Assembly: GCF_019320115.1 (NCBI RefSeq)
Contig: NC_089584.1
Span: 80,729,922 to 80,793,921 of the forward strand
Direction of reading: 5' to 3'
DNA: 64,000 nt
DNA from: Miscanthus floridulus
Lineage: Eukaryota; Streptophyta; Magnoliopsida; Poales; Poaceae
Position 1 is the first letter of the stretch, and the number at the start of each line of letters is the position of its first letter. This document shows, piece after piece, positions 32,854 to 44,347 of the stretch. Under the pieces are notes generated by a model. That model saw only the letters and a program-made list of their open reading frames with translations. It made no database searches and was not told where the DNA came from. A program made the position numbers and the translations under genes.

Positions 32854-35003
32854 TCACTTCCCTTTTGGGATCCAAACCTTCCTGGTGCTTATGTTGGAAA
32901 TGGTCCCCTTTGGCACCCAAAAGCGTTTGACCCCATTGTTGGCTTGCTTGTTCACCTTGATGGCCACCACCTTGTCATTTTTCTTCTTCTTCAAGAGATA
33001 AGGTGTGGAGGCCTTTTTGTCCACCTTGTTGGTGTAGGTGTTGGAGAGCTTGCTTGTTTGCGTATTCTCTTTCTTCTTTGCTCCTCCCCCATTATTCACC
33101 TTGCACTCATAGGACTTGTGACCTTCCTTGTGGCACATGTAACAAACCACAATTTGTCCTTCACCAAGCTTCTTCACTCCCTTGGCGGTGTTATCTTGAT
33201 GAAGTTGGGTTTGCTTTGCCTTGCCTTCCACTTGAGTCAAGTCCTTGGTGAGGCGAGCTACTTCTTGCTTGAGTTGCTCATTCTCCTTTGCAACCTCTTG
33301 TGTGCATGTATCTACAACAACTTTCTCAACACAAACTTGGTTGCACAAAGGTGAGTCTAAACATAAATCATTACAAGAAGTAGAGGCATCCTTTTTAGAC
33401 ATGTTAAAGATAGAACTTTTCTTTTTAGATGCCTTGGTGGGGGTTGTACTAATGGCTTCAAGATTAGCAACTTTATTAGTTAGCTCATCACAATGTTTGC
33501 ACATGGTTTCCATTTTTGCAAGCAAACTTTTATAAGCATCTTGTGAGCTAGCTAATTTTTCTTTTAATTTTTCATTTTTCTTTGCAAGTTGCTCATCATT
33601 GATTGTGCATTCATTTGTTGTTGCACTAGCCTTAAGTTGCTCAATTTTAGTAGATAGTTCAACATTGAGATTAACAAAGTTCTCATATTGTTGAAGCAAA
33701 GTTTTGTATGCTTCTTATGAACTATCTAGCTTTTCTTTTAAACTTTTGAGCTTCTTTTGTTGACTAGTGCAAACTTTAGAATAATTAAGATTTTGTTGCA
33801 CAATTTCATCATAAGAAGGCATATCATCATCACTATCACTCTCACTAGAGGATGAGCTTTCGTTACCTCGTGCCATAAGGCACACATGAGAAGAGCTTGA
33901 TGATGAGTGCTTGCGGCCTCGCCTCTTGTGATGGTGTTCTTCTTCACTTGAAGAATCATTCCATGATCTTATTGATGTGAGGGCTTGGTTCTTTCATGCC
34001 TTCTTCTTTGTCTTGGGTGTAGGCTTGTTTGGACAAACTTCCACAAAGTGCCCAACTCGCCGCATCCATAGCATCCTCTCTTTCTTTACTCATTTCTTTG
34101 ATTGGTGAAAATGAGATTTTGAATTTGGATGGGCACACCCTTGACATTGAGCCTTTGGATCATCTTCTCCACCTTGTTGATTAATTTGATTGATTCTTCA
34201 TCAAGGTCGGAGGTGGAGGAGGAAGATTGATCATCATCACTTGAATCTTGGTCATCATCATCATCGTCCTCATCTTCTTCATCTTTACTTGAGGAGCTTG
34301 AGCTTAAGCTTGTCTCAACTTGCTTGCCCTTCATCTTCTTTTTCTCGCTACATACGAGAGCTTTGCCTTTGCTTGATGAAGAAGCTTCTTCTTGACCCAT
34401 CTTACGTGACATTTCAAATGCCACTATCATACCAATGACTATGCCCGGGGTCATGGTGCTCAAGTCCTCCATATTGTGAAGGATGGTGATGATGCTTGCA
34501 TATTTCTTTTGTGGTAGCATGGAGATGATCTTCCTCACGATGTCCCCATCATCTATCTTTATTAATCCTATTGAATGGAGCTCATTGATAATTAGATTCA
34601 AACGAGAATACATATCACGAACAAGCTCATCATCATTCATTGTAAAGGAATCATAATTTTGTTTAGCTAGATAATGTTTTTGCTCACGGACATTACTTGT
34701 GCCATCATGGAGCTCTTGGAGTTTTAACCAAATTTCATGTGCCATCTTTAAAGTGAACACTTGGTTAAACACATCCATGCTAAATGATTCAAACAAGCAA
34801 TTTTTAGCTCTAGCATTGAAATGCATTTCTTTTTCATCACTCTTTGTGGGTTTTTCGGGATTCTTGATGGGTTTCATCCCATCACGAGTGACTCTCCATA
34901 CACCTAAATCAACCGCCTCAAGGTGGCAAGCCATTCTAACCTTATAGTAAGGGAAGTTAGTGCTGTCAAAGTGTGGAGGCCTAGAGGTATCCATCCCAAC
35001 CAC
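32854..35003 (-). pseudogene. gag: N1 gag (Copia type), with zinc knuckle
   Basis: Start ATG at 35003. The N-terminal part (35003-34086) has MDTSRPPHFDSTNFPYYKVR, the opening block of Copia gag, a UBN2-like region with FNARAKNCLFESFSMDVFNQ and SRLNLIINELHSIGL, then an acidic Ser/Asp-rich stretch and LINKVEKMIQRLNVKG. A frameshift near 34086-34110 and stops near 33985 and 33718 interrupt it. The second part (33699-32854) is heptad-like, probably coiled coil (QLKQEVARLTKDLTQVEG), and contains one CX2CX4HX4C knuckle, CYMCHKEGHKSYEC (about 33145-33104). It ends RFWVPKG...KVWIPKGK. This is a long gag, about 700 residues when counted through the breaks. Confidence 0.85.
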
Positions 35004-35058
35004 TCTAAATAGCGTCGGCTCAACGGTAGTTAAGCCAAAGGTTCAAATTGAGCTAACC

Positions 35059-35073
35059 GGCTCTGATACCAAT
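35059..35073 (-). other. N1 primer-binding site
   Basis: Minus strand ATTGGTATCAGAGCC, the initiator tRNA-Met type site next to the 5' LTR. It fixes the orientation of the element. Confidence 0.88.
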
Positions 35074-36476
35074 TAAAGTAGGACCGTGATGCCTAAGAGG
35101 GGGGGTGAATTAGACAACTTAAAATTCTAACTCCAAACTAAAGCCTCTTTTTCTAACCTTAGCAAAACCTATGCAAAAGATAGACTATCTAAATGTGCAA
35201 CTATGGTTTTGCTAGTGTGTTGCTATCTCTACCGCAAAAAGAGTAATTCAATCAATGTAAATGCGGAAGCTAAAGAGTAAGACAGAGATATGCAAACTCC
35301 CATCGATGACTCTGATATTTTTACCGAGGTATCGAGAAGCACGCAAGCTTCCCCCTAGTCCTTGTTGGAGCCCCTCGCAAGGAATACCTCGCAGGGGCCA
35401 AGCTCCCGGTCGGGTAACTCCGTGGATAGCATCGGGCCTTCCCCACGTGCAAGTGGGTCTCCGACGTGCCTTTCGGCAAGCCTCTCCCAGATGCTCCCCA
35501 CCGTCTTCACTATCAAGCTTCTGGCCAAAGCATCGCGGGCCTTGTTCCCTCTGGTACACGGTGGTGGCCACACCATAAACGTGGTTGGTGTGATCTCGCA
35601 AGACTACAAGCCCCTCCGATGTACAACAATGGTGCTTGCAAGCACCGGGTGGTAAGAGGTATGCAAACCTCACTAAACACTAGGCCCAAACCTAGAGCAA
35701 GCGCATAAGTGGTGGTCTAATCAACCTAAGCACTTCGCAAAGCACCTATGCTAATCACCTAATAAAACACTAAGCACTATGCAAGTGGAGATCACTAAAA
35801 TGGTGTATCAAGACCCTTGGTATGTTTCCTTAGCTCCACACCTTTCAAATGGCCGATTGGGGGTTGTATTTATAAGCCCCACTGAGAAAGTAGCCGTTGG
35901 GGGATGAAATCCTGCTTCTACTACTGACCGGACACTGATCATGTCCTGACTGGACGCGTCTGGTTGTCCCGACCGTTGGAGCCGTGAACACCTGATCAGA
36001 CGCTGCCAGCGTCCGGTCACTTGCCACCGAACGCGTCCGGTCGCAAGTTCGCCGCTCTGGAACCTCTCTGTACTCGATCGTACGTTGTTGTCCTACATCC
36101 GGTTGGTTTGCCTCCAGCATTCGGTCTAGCATCCCGATCGCTGCTACTGTTGCCGAGCCTCTCATCAGAGCGTCTGGTCACTTTTTGTCAGCGTCCGATC
36201 GCTGTTGTGAGCTCGTTTCTTTGTGATTTTGCGTGCGGCTTGGTTCCTATCTTCATGCTTGGACTTTGCTTGATATCTTGGGTCTTCTCTTGTGCTCCTA
36301 AGGTCTTGCTTGAGGTGTTGATCATCAGATCATCACATCGCCTTTGTCCAAGTCACGTCTTGCATCCTATTGAACTACAAAACAATCACTTGCAAATTCA
36401 TTAGTCCAATTTGGTTGTGTTAGTCAGCAAACAACAAAATCCAAAGTAAATGGGCCAAGGGTCTATTTTCCTTACA
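35074..36476 (-). repeat. 5' LTR of N1 (right in window)
   Basis: 1403 bp; first base pair after the primer site is mutated (TAAAGTAGG for TGAAGTAGG). Contains several GCGTCCGGTC motifs at about 35930-36190. Confidence 0.87.
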
Positions 36477-36481
36477 TACTC

Positions 36482-36656
36482 AAAACACCGATAGGGTGGC
36501 AGAGGTGGGGTTGGAGGACAAGAGGGGGCTGACAGCTCGGAAACCCTAGCTATAGGGTTGAGTTAGGGTTGGAGACGGGGATAGAGGGCAATAGGCGGAC
36601 GATGGCTCCAAAACCCTAGCTAGAGGGTCAGTAGGGAAGGAGCCAAGGAGGCATAT
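36482..36656. other. End of Gypsy A LTR and short spacer between N1 and N2
   Basis: The first 12 bases are the displaced end of the Gypsy A LTR. The remainder is a diverged direct repeat: two copies of a segment running GTTGGAG... to AAACCCTAGCTA...AGGGT (about 36515 and 36568). Coding content is nil. Confidence 0.6.
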
Positions 36657-38087
36657 TGTAGTGGACCGTGACGCCTAAGAGGGGGGTGAATTAGGCAACT
36701 TAAAATTCTGATTCTAAACTATGGCCTCTTTTTCTATTCTTAGCAAAACCTATGCAAAAGATAAACTATCTAAATATGCAACTACAGTTTTGCTAGTGTG
36801 TTGCTATCTCTATCGTAAAAAAGGAGTTATGCAAACAATATAAATGCAGAAGCTAAAGAGTAGGGTAGAGATATGCAAACTCCCATCGATGACTTTGGTA
36901 TTTTTACTGAGGTATCGAGAAGCGCGCAAGCTTCCCCCTAGTCCTCGTTGGAGCCCCTCGTAAGGAATCCCTCGCAAGGGCCAAGCTTCTGGTTGGATAA
37001 CTCTGTGGATAGCCCCGGGCCTTCCCCACATGCAAGTGGGTCTTTGGTGTGCCTCTCCTGGACTGCTCCCCACCATCTTCAATATCAAGCTTTCGGCCGA
37101 ACCGCCGTAGGCCTTGTTCCCTTCGGTACACGGTGGTGGCCACACCACAAATGCGGTTGGTGTGATCTCACAAAACTACAAGCCCCTCTGATGTACAACA
37201 ATGGTGCGCACAAGCACCGAGTGGTAAGAGGTATGCAAATCTCACTAAACACTAGGCCTAAACCTAGAGCAAGGGCATGAGCGGTGATCTAATCAACCTA
37301 AGCACTTCGCAAAACACCTACGCTAATCACCTAATAAATCACTAAGCTCTATGCAAGTGGAGATCACTAATATGGTGTATCAACACCCTTGGTATGTTTC
37401 CTCAGCTCCACTAATGTCAAATGACTGGTTGGGGGGGGTCTATTTATAAGCCCTGTGGAGAAAGTAGCCGTTGGGGATGAAATCCCACTTTTCTGCTACT
37501 GACCGGACGCTGCTGTCGTCCTGACCAAACGCATCTGGTCGTCCTGACCGTTAGAGCCGTGATCAACTGATCGGATGCTGCTGACGACCGGTCATAATTT
37601 TGCCGCTCTGGAACCTCTCTATACTCGATCGGACGCTGCAGTCCTGCATTCGGTCGATGTGCCGCCAGCATCCGATCAATACTGAATGTGTTGCTAGGAT
37701 GATGAACAGTGCCATCGGTGCGTCCGGTCACTTTACTATTCAGCGTTCGGTCGCTGCTGCTGACACCTTTTGTTGCCGCATAACTGATCAAAGCGTTCGG
37801 TCGCTATAAGGGCTACGTCTGGTCGCTGCGTCCGGTCACTCTGCCGAGCATGTTTCTTCGTGATCTTGCATCTGGCTTGGTTCCTATCTTCGTGCTTGGA
37901 CTTTGCATGATATCTTGGGTCTTCTTTTGTGCTTCTAGGGTCATGCTTATAGTGTTGATCATCGGATCATCATGTCGCCATCGTCCAAGTCACGTCTTAC
38001 ACCCTATTGAACTACAAAACAATCACTTGCAAATTCATCAAACACCAAAATCCAAAGTAAATGGGCCTAGGGTCCATTTTCCTTACA
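36657..38087 (-). repeat. 3' LTR of N2 (left in window)
   Basis: 1431 bp. Polypurine tract (minus strand, complement of ATCTCCCCCTTTTTT) abuts it at 38088. Confidence 0.88.
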
Positions 38088-39455
38088 ATCTCCCCCTTTT
38101 TTGTGATTGATGACAACACGACCAAAGCAAGCAAATAATAAAATTTGGATTTTAAAAACTATCTACTTGCTAGGATGCAATGCAAAGGACAAGGTTATAT
38201 GATGCTAAAAGGTACCACTTGTAAGACTAAAAGATACCAATTGTAAAGCTAAAAGGTACTACATGTAAACATCTTTTGAAAACTTATCTTGCCCTTGCAA
38301 ATGTCCCCATGTGGTATTATGGATTTAAGCCTTGCTTTTTGGTCCTACAAATTCTCCCCATTACATAGGCTAATCCATAATCCACTATACTCCCTTTCTT
38401 GGACCATTACCACTTGTAGACTATTACCACTTGTAAATTATTATGATCTTGCTTTTGGTCCTACAAATTAATGCTTGCTTTTGGTCCTCTAAATTCCCCC
38501 CTTTGGAATCAAACACCAAAAAGGAAGACATTAGTGGCACAAGGGAGGGTCAAACTTTGTGATCCTTTGAATGTGGAGTGGAATAGGTCACAAAATTTGA
38601 CTCTCACATTACATAGACTAAGCTCCCCCCTAAATATATACCTACATATGATGGAGAATGTAGTTTGTGAATACTTGGCAAATTAATTCTCAAAGGAGTT
38701 TAATCTATATAATGCATGGAGAAAGCATATAACTACCAAAGTGAAATCAACACGATGATATTGGTTTAGAAATACCACATGTGGAAACAATTTTGATTTC
38801 TACCACTTGCAATAGGTGGATATTTGAAGTATGATGCTTAACTCCAAGGACTCCATTTTCCTTGCAATGAGACTACTACACACATGATGAGCTTAAAAAG
38901 GTGTTAGTCTCAAAGCATCCAACTTGTAGAGTAACCTTCCCCTAAATTTGTGCACACAAGCATGGAATACTTGTAGAAGACATGCACATTGATTTTAGAA
39001 TAAAAAATACCACTTAAAAGATGACATCACATGAATGTGAGAATCATTTTCGAAGGTGATATTCGGGAGAAATTATCTACAATTTATACTTTGGCACATA
39101 TTAGATGAACAATTGTAAAACAAGCTATGTGCCGTGCTCCTAAACAATTTAAACCATGTAGGTTTGCTCCAAGAGTTAGAAGTGAAACCGAGCAAATCTA
39201 CCATAAGATATACCTAGTGTACGCATGATAAAAGATTAAGCATGCAAATGCAAACCTAGGCATGAAAAGTAACTAGATGCTTAAAGATACCACCTGTAGA
39301 AAATTTAAATCTAGTTACCTAACATGGGAAGGGGAATTTGGGTCCATAGTATTCACTAACCCACTTGGCAATTAACATGATCCAATATGATGCACCTCAT
39401 GAAATGCACCCATACTTTGCCAAGTCCCCAAATTGCCCAAAGTCCATTGGACTTC
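38088..39455 (-). other. N2 non-coding 3' region
   Basis: Collinear with 31606-32853 of N1, with small insertions such as repeated CCACTTGTA phrases near 38215-38430. No gene. Confidence 0.55.
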
Positions 39456-41686
39456 TCACTTCCCTTTCGGGATCCAAACCTTCTTGGTGCTCTTCATGTT
39501 GGAAATGATTTCCTTTGGCACCCAAAAGCGTTTGACCCCATTATTGGCTTGCTTATTCACCTTGATGGCCACCACCTTGTCATTTTTCTTCTTCTTCAAG
39601 AGATAAGGTGTGGAGGCCTTCTTGTCCACCTTTTTGGTGTAGGTGTTGGAGAGCTTGCTTGTTTGCTTTTTCTCTTTCTTCTTTGCTAATCCCCCATTCT
39701 TCACCTCGCACTCATAGGGCTTGTGGCCTTCCTTGTGGCACATGTAGCAAACCACGGTTTGTCCTTCATCAAGCTTCTCCACTCCCTTGACAGTGTTATC
39801 TTGATGAAGTTGAGCTTGCTTTGCTTTGCCTTTTACTTGAGTCAAGTCCTTGGTGAGGCGAGCCACTTCTTGCCTGAGTTGCTCATTCTCCAATGTAACC
39901 TCTTGTGTGCATGTATCTACAATAACTTTCTTAATACAAACTTGGTTACACAAGGGTGAGTCTAAACATAAATCATTGCCAGAAGTAGAGGCATCCTTTT
40001 TAGGCATGTCAAAAATTGAACCTTTCCTTTTAGGTGCCTCGGTGGGGGTAGAACCGACGGCTTCAAGATTAGCAACTTTATTCATTAGCTCATCACAATG
40101 TTTGCACATAGTTTCCATTTTAGCAAGCAAACATTTATAAGCATCTTGTCAGCTAGCTAACTTTTTCTTTATTTTTTCATTTTTCTTTACAAGTTGCTCA
40201 TCATTGATTGTGCATTCACTTGTTGTTGCACTAGCCTCAAGTTGCTCAAATTTAGTAGATAGCTCCATATTAAGATTGGCAAAAGTTTCATATTGTTCAA
40301 GCAAAGTAGCATAAGCTTGTTGTGAGCTATCTAGTTTTCTTTTATTTTTTCAAGCTTCTTTTGTTGACTAGTGCAAACTTTAGCAAAGTTAAGATTTTCT
40401 TGCACAATTTCATCATAAGAAGGTAGCTCATCATCACTCTCACTATTATTGTCACTATCACTAGGGATAGACTTTTTGTTACCTCATGCCATAAGGCACA
40501 CACGTGAGATGCTTGATGATGAGTGCTTGTGCCCTCGCCTCTTGTGATGGTCTTCTTCTTCACTTGAAGAATCATCCCATGACCTTATTGATGTGAGGGC
40601 TTTGTCCTTGCACGCCTTCTTCTTTGTCTTGGGTGTGGACTTGTTTGGACAAACTCCACAAAGTGCCCCAACTCGCCGCATCCATAGCATCATCTCTTTC
40701 TTTGCTCATTTCTTTGATTTGGTGAAGACGAAATTTTGAATTTGGATGGGCACACCCCTAACATTGAGCCTTTGGATCATCTTCTTCACCTTGTTGATAA
40801 GTTTGATTGATTCTTTATCAATGTCGGAGGTGGAGGAGGAAGATTTATCGTCATCACTTGAATCTTCATCATCATCATCATCTTCTTCTTCTTCATCTTC
40901 ACTTGAGGAGCTTGAGCTTGAGCTTGTCTCAACTCGCTTGCCCTTCATCTTCTTTTTCTCACTACATGTGAGAGCTTTGCCTTTGCTTGATGAAGAAGCT
41001 TCTTCTTGACCCATCTTGTGTGACATTTCAAATGCCACTATCTTGCTAATGACTATGGCTAGGGTCATGGTGCTCAAGTCCTCCATATTGTGAAGGATGG
41101 TGATCAAGCTTGCATATTTCTTTTGTGGTATCACAGAGATGATCTTCCTCACGATGTTCGCATTATCTAGCTTTGTTAATCCTATTGAATGGAGCTCATT
41201 GATAATTAGATTCAAACGAGAATACATATTACGAACAAGCTCATCATTATTCATTTCAAAGAAATCATAATTTTGTTTAGATAGACAATGTTTTTGCTCA
41301 TGGATATTAGTTGTGCCATCATGGAGCTCTTGGAGTTTTAAATAAATTTCATGTGTCATATTTAAAGTGAACACTTGGTAAAACACATCCATGCTAAAAG
41401 ATTCAAACAAGCAATTTTTAACTCTAGCATTGAAATGAATTTCCTTTTCTTCACTCTTTGTGAGTTTATCAGGATTCTTAATGGGTTTCATCCTGTCACA
41501 AGTGACTCTCCAAACACCCAAGTCTACCGCCTCAAGATGACCAGCCATTGTAGCTTTATAGTAAGGGAAGTTAGTGCCGTCAAAGTACGGAAGACTAGAG
41601 GTATCCATCACAACCACTCTAAATAGCGTTGGCTCAACGACGGTTAAGCCAAAGGTCCAAATTGAACCAACCGGCTCTAATACCAC
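39456..41686 (-). pseudogene. gag: N2 gag (Copia type), with zinc knuckle
   Basis: Orthologous in position to N1 gag. The N-terminal frame runs 41686-40706 and includes MDTSSLPYFDGTNFPYYKAT (about 41608); the probable native start is the Met at about 41608, because the upstream part overlaps the primer-site region. It carries the same UBN2-like block and acidic tail. A break near 40690 and stops near 40480 and 40150 follow. The C-terminal frame 40130-39456 has the coiled-coil region and the knuckle CYMCHKEGHKPYEC (about 39748-39707), ending RFWVPKE...KVWIPKGK. Independent breaks in N1 and N2 suggest decay after insertion. Confidence 0.84.
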
Positions 41687-41687
41687 T
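41673..41687 (-). other. N2 primer-binding site
   Basis: Minus strand AAGTGGTATTAGAGCC-type site; one change (TTAG for TCAG) from the N1 site. Confidence 0.8.
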
Positions 41688-43169
41688 TGTAGTGGACTGT
41701 GACACCTAAGAGGGAGGGGGTGAATTAGGCAACTTAAAATTATGATTCTAAACTATGGTCTCTTTTTCTATTCTTAGCAAAACCTATGCAAAAGATAAAC
41801 TATCTAAATTTGCAACTACAGTTTTGCTAGTGTGTTGCTATCTCTACCGCAAAAAAGGAGATATGCAAACAATATAAATGCAGAAGCTAAAGAGTAGGGT
41901 AGAGATATGCAAACTCCCGTCGACGACTCTAGTATTTTTACCGAGGTATCGAGAAGCGCGCAAGCTTCCCCATAGTCCTCATTGGAGCCCCTCGTAAGGA
42001 ATCCCTCGCAAGGGCCAAGCTCCTGGTCGGGGTAACTCCGTGGATAGTCTCGGGCCTTCCCCACGCGCAAGTGGGTCTTCGGTGTGCTTCTCCCAGACTG
42101 CTCCCCGCCGTCTTCAATATCAAGCTTCTAGCCGAACCGCCGTGGGCCTTGTTCCCTTCGGTACACGGTGGCGGTTACACCACAAACGTGGTTGGTGTGA
42201 TCTAGCAAGAATACAAGCCCCTCCGATGTACAACAATGGTGCGCGCAAGCACCGAGTGATAAGAGGTATGCAAACCTCAGTAAACACTAGGCCTAAATCT
42301 AGAGCAAGTGCATGAGCGGTGGTCTAATCAACCTAAGCACTTCGCAAAGCACCTACGCTAATCACCTAATAAATCACTAAGCTCTATGCAAGTGGAGATC
42401 ACTAATATGGTGTATCAACACCCTTGGTATGTTTTCTTAGCTCCACTGATGTCAAATGGCCGGTTGGGGGTCTATTTATAAGCCTCGTGGAGAAAGTAGT
42501 CGTTTGGGATGAAATCCCGCTTTTCTGCTACTGACCGGACGCTGCTGTCGTCCTGACCGGACGCGTCCGGTCGTCCCGACCGTTAGAGCCGCGATCAACT
42601 GATTGAACACTATTGGTGTCTGGTCACATGCCATCGGACGCGTCCGGTCACAATTTTGCCGCTCTGGAACCTCTCTATACTCGATCGGACGCTGGAGTCT
42701 TGCGTCCGGTCGATTTGCCGCCAACGTCTGGTCAATACAGAATGTGTTGCCGGGATGATGAACAGTGTCATCGGTGCATCCAATCACTTTACTGTTCAGC
42801 GTCCGATCGCTGCTGCTGACGCCTTCTGTTGCCGCATAACTGATCGGAGCGTCCGGTCGCTATAAGGGCCGCATCCAGTCGCTACGTCCGGTCACTCTGC
42901 CGAGCATGTTTCTTCGTGATGTTGCGTCCGGCTTGGTTTCTATCTTCGTGCTTAGACTTTGCTTGATATCTTGGGTCTTCTCTTGTGCTTCTAGGGTCTT
43001 GCTTATGGTGTTGATCATCGGATCATCACGTCGCATTCGTTCAAGTCACGTCTTGCACCCTATTGAACTATAAAACAATCAATTACAAATTCATTAGTCC
43101 AATTTGGTTATATTGGTCATCAAACACCGAAATCTAATGTAAATAGGCCTAGGGTCTATTTTCCTTACA
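41688..43169 (-). repeat. 5' LTR of N2 (right in window)
   Basis: 1482 bp, longer than its partner chiefly in the GCGTCCGGTC-rich section (about 42530-42910). Confidence 0.87.
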
Positions 43170-43216
43170 CATATCTCTATGTCTTCTCTATCGCTTCTCT
43201 ATCTCTATGTGTAACA

Positions 43217-43648
43217 CTAAAAAGCGATAAATGTCAAGTCTACTCGCCTCCTCATCCTGCCCGGACTCCCTACACCCTCGGTAAAAACGTTGGGTTCATG
43301 ATTTCGCATGCCGACAGGTGGGCCCGCATGCCGCAATGCCTCCACAATCTCACGCACGACTCCAAACTAGTATCAAAATAGCCAAAGAATGAAGATAAAA
43401 TGGCATGTGTGGGAGTTCAGAAACAAACAATCTCTACAACTAAAAACTGGTAAATGTCCAGGTCTAGCCGGCTCCTCGTCCTGCCCAGACTCCATACACC
43501 CCACCAAAATGTTGAGTTCACGTGCCGACAGGTGGGCCTGCATGGCGCAACGCCTCCTTAATCTCACGCACGACTACAGACTGGTATCAAAATAGCTATG
43601 AGAAGATAAAATGACATGTATGGGAGTTCAGAAATGAACAATAAAAAA
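43217..43648 (+). repeat. Tandem duplication of about 220 bp
   Basis: Two adjacent copies, about 43217-43440 and 43441-43648. Shared landmarks: TGCCGACAGGTGGGCC, AATCTCACGCACGACT, AGTATCAAAATAGC and GGGAGTTCAGAAA. Divergence is moderate. No coding potential is evident. Confidence 0.8.
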
Positions 43649-44347
43649 ACTTAAGCTATAACCATCTACCATCTATCACTAAAAACGTGACCTGACAAAA
43701 ACAAGCCAAAATATTTCACCTTCCTCTTGCCCGTTCCATATTTATATATAAAAAAGTATAGAAACGGACAGGATGGATGAAAACATATCCTATCCTTTTT
43801 CAAGAGTATGTCCAATTTCAAAATTCACTCTCTAAATTTTCATTTGAATAGTTTTTTTAATAGAGTTTACTCTCTGTATCTTTGTAATTTTCAATAGTTT
43901 CTCTAGATCTTAGGAGTACTCTAAAGAGTCATTTCTATTCTTTATTTTTGGCTTGTGAGAAATTCAGAAGAGAGAATAGTAATATTTGGAGATCTACCGG
44001 CAGCACCAACATAAAGAGTCTTCTTGTTATCCCCAGTACAAAAGCTTTGCCCCCGCAGGGTTGGGTATCCAAACTCTCTAACGCAAGGCACAACTGCACA
44101 ACCATCCATCTTTTTATTGTTGGGTCCCATCATGTTCTTTTTCTCCTCTTCTATCTCTGCTTTTACTTACATGGACTACATTAGTAGGCTGCAGAAGTAC
44201 CGCTGCCATCCCATAAACCATGGTTTCTCTCCGGGTGGCATCCGATACTACGTGTTCTCCTTGCGTTGGAGAAGCCCTAATTGAAAAGGCTGAGGTTAAA
44301 AATGTTGTAGTGGTGACGTGGAAGTAAAAGAAAAACTCGAAATTTCA
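43649..44347. other. Non-coding, AT-rich then mixed
   Basis: No gene supported. Short frames at 43948-44284 resemble nothing known. The last three bases, TCA at 44345-44347, form the left target duplication of the next element. Confidence 0.45.

Larger units (their letters stand above)
30218..36476 (-). mobile_element. N1: gag-only Copia-type LTR element, minus strand
   Basis: Inserted in the 3' LTR of Gypsy A with a perfect 5-bp duplication TACTC (30213-30217 and 36477-36481). LTRs of 1388 bp (left) and 1403 bp (right); most of the length difference is a 14-bp segment, GCAACTATGGTTTT, missing in the left copy. On the minus strand the order is LTR, tRNA-Met primer site, a long gag, 1.25 kb of non-coding DNA, polypurine tract, LTR. 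No protease, integrase or RT domain is visible, so movement needed proteins from a related element. Gag type and primer site place it with Copia. Confidence 0.9.
8722..36493 (+). mobile_element. Gypsy A: Ty3/gypsy retrotransposon with antisense extra gene, nested host
   Basis: A large gypsy element that hosts Gypsy B (13896-19033) and N1 (30218-36476). The 5' LTR is truncated within its repeat array near 8722; the 3' LTR starts with TGTTGGGGACC at 28579 and its last 12 bases lie at 36482-36493 behind N1. The order gag, protease, RT, RNase H, integrase (pol after gag, integrase last) is gypsy order. A spliced minus-strand gene with the 'putative gypsy type transposon' domain lies between integrase and 3' LTR. 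Extra antisense ORFs at that place are known in Tat-lineage gypsy elements such as rice RIRE2 and Retand types, so that assignment is likely. Coding regions carry many stops, so the copy is dead. Confidence 0.88.
36657..43169 (-). mobile_element. N2: second gag-only Copia-type element, minus strand
   Basis: Same family and orientation as N1, with a perfect 5-bp duplication CATAT (36652-36656 and 43170-43174). LTRs 1431 bp (36657-38087) and 1482 bp (41688-43169), start TGTAGTGGACCGTGACGCC, end TTTTCCTTACA. Internal order as in N1: primer site, long gag, non-coding tail. LTR starts differ slightly between N1 (TGAAGTAGG) and N2 (TGTAGTGG), so they belong to related subfamilies and arose by separate insertions rather than segmental duplication. 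Confidence 0.9.

Noticed and set aside
34190..34438. Plus-strand His-rich ORF in N1
   Set aside because: It is the complement of the acidic Ser/Asp-rich tail of gag.
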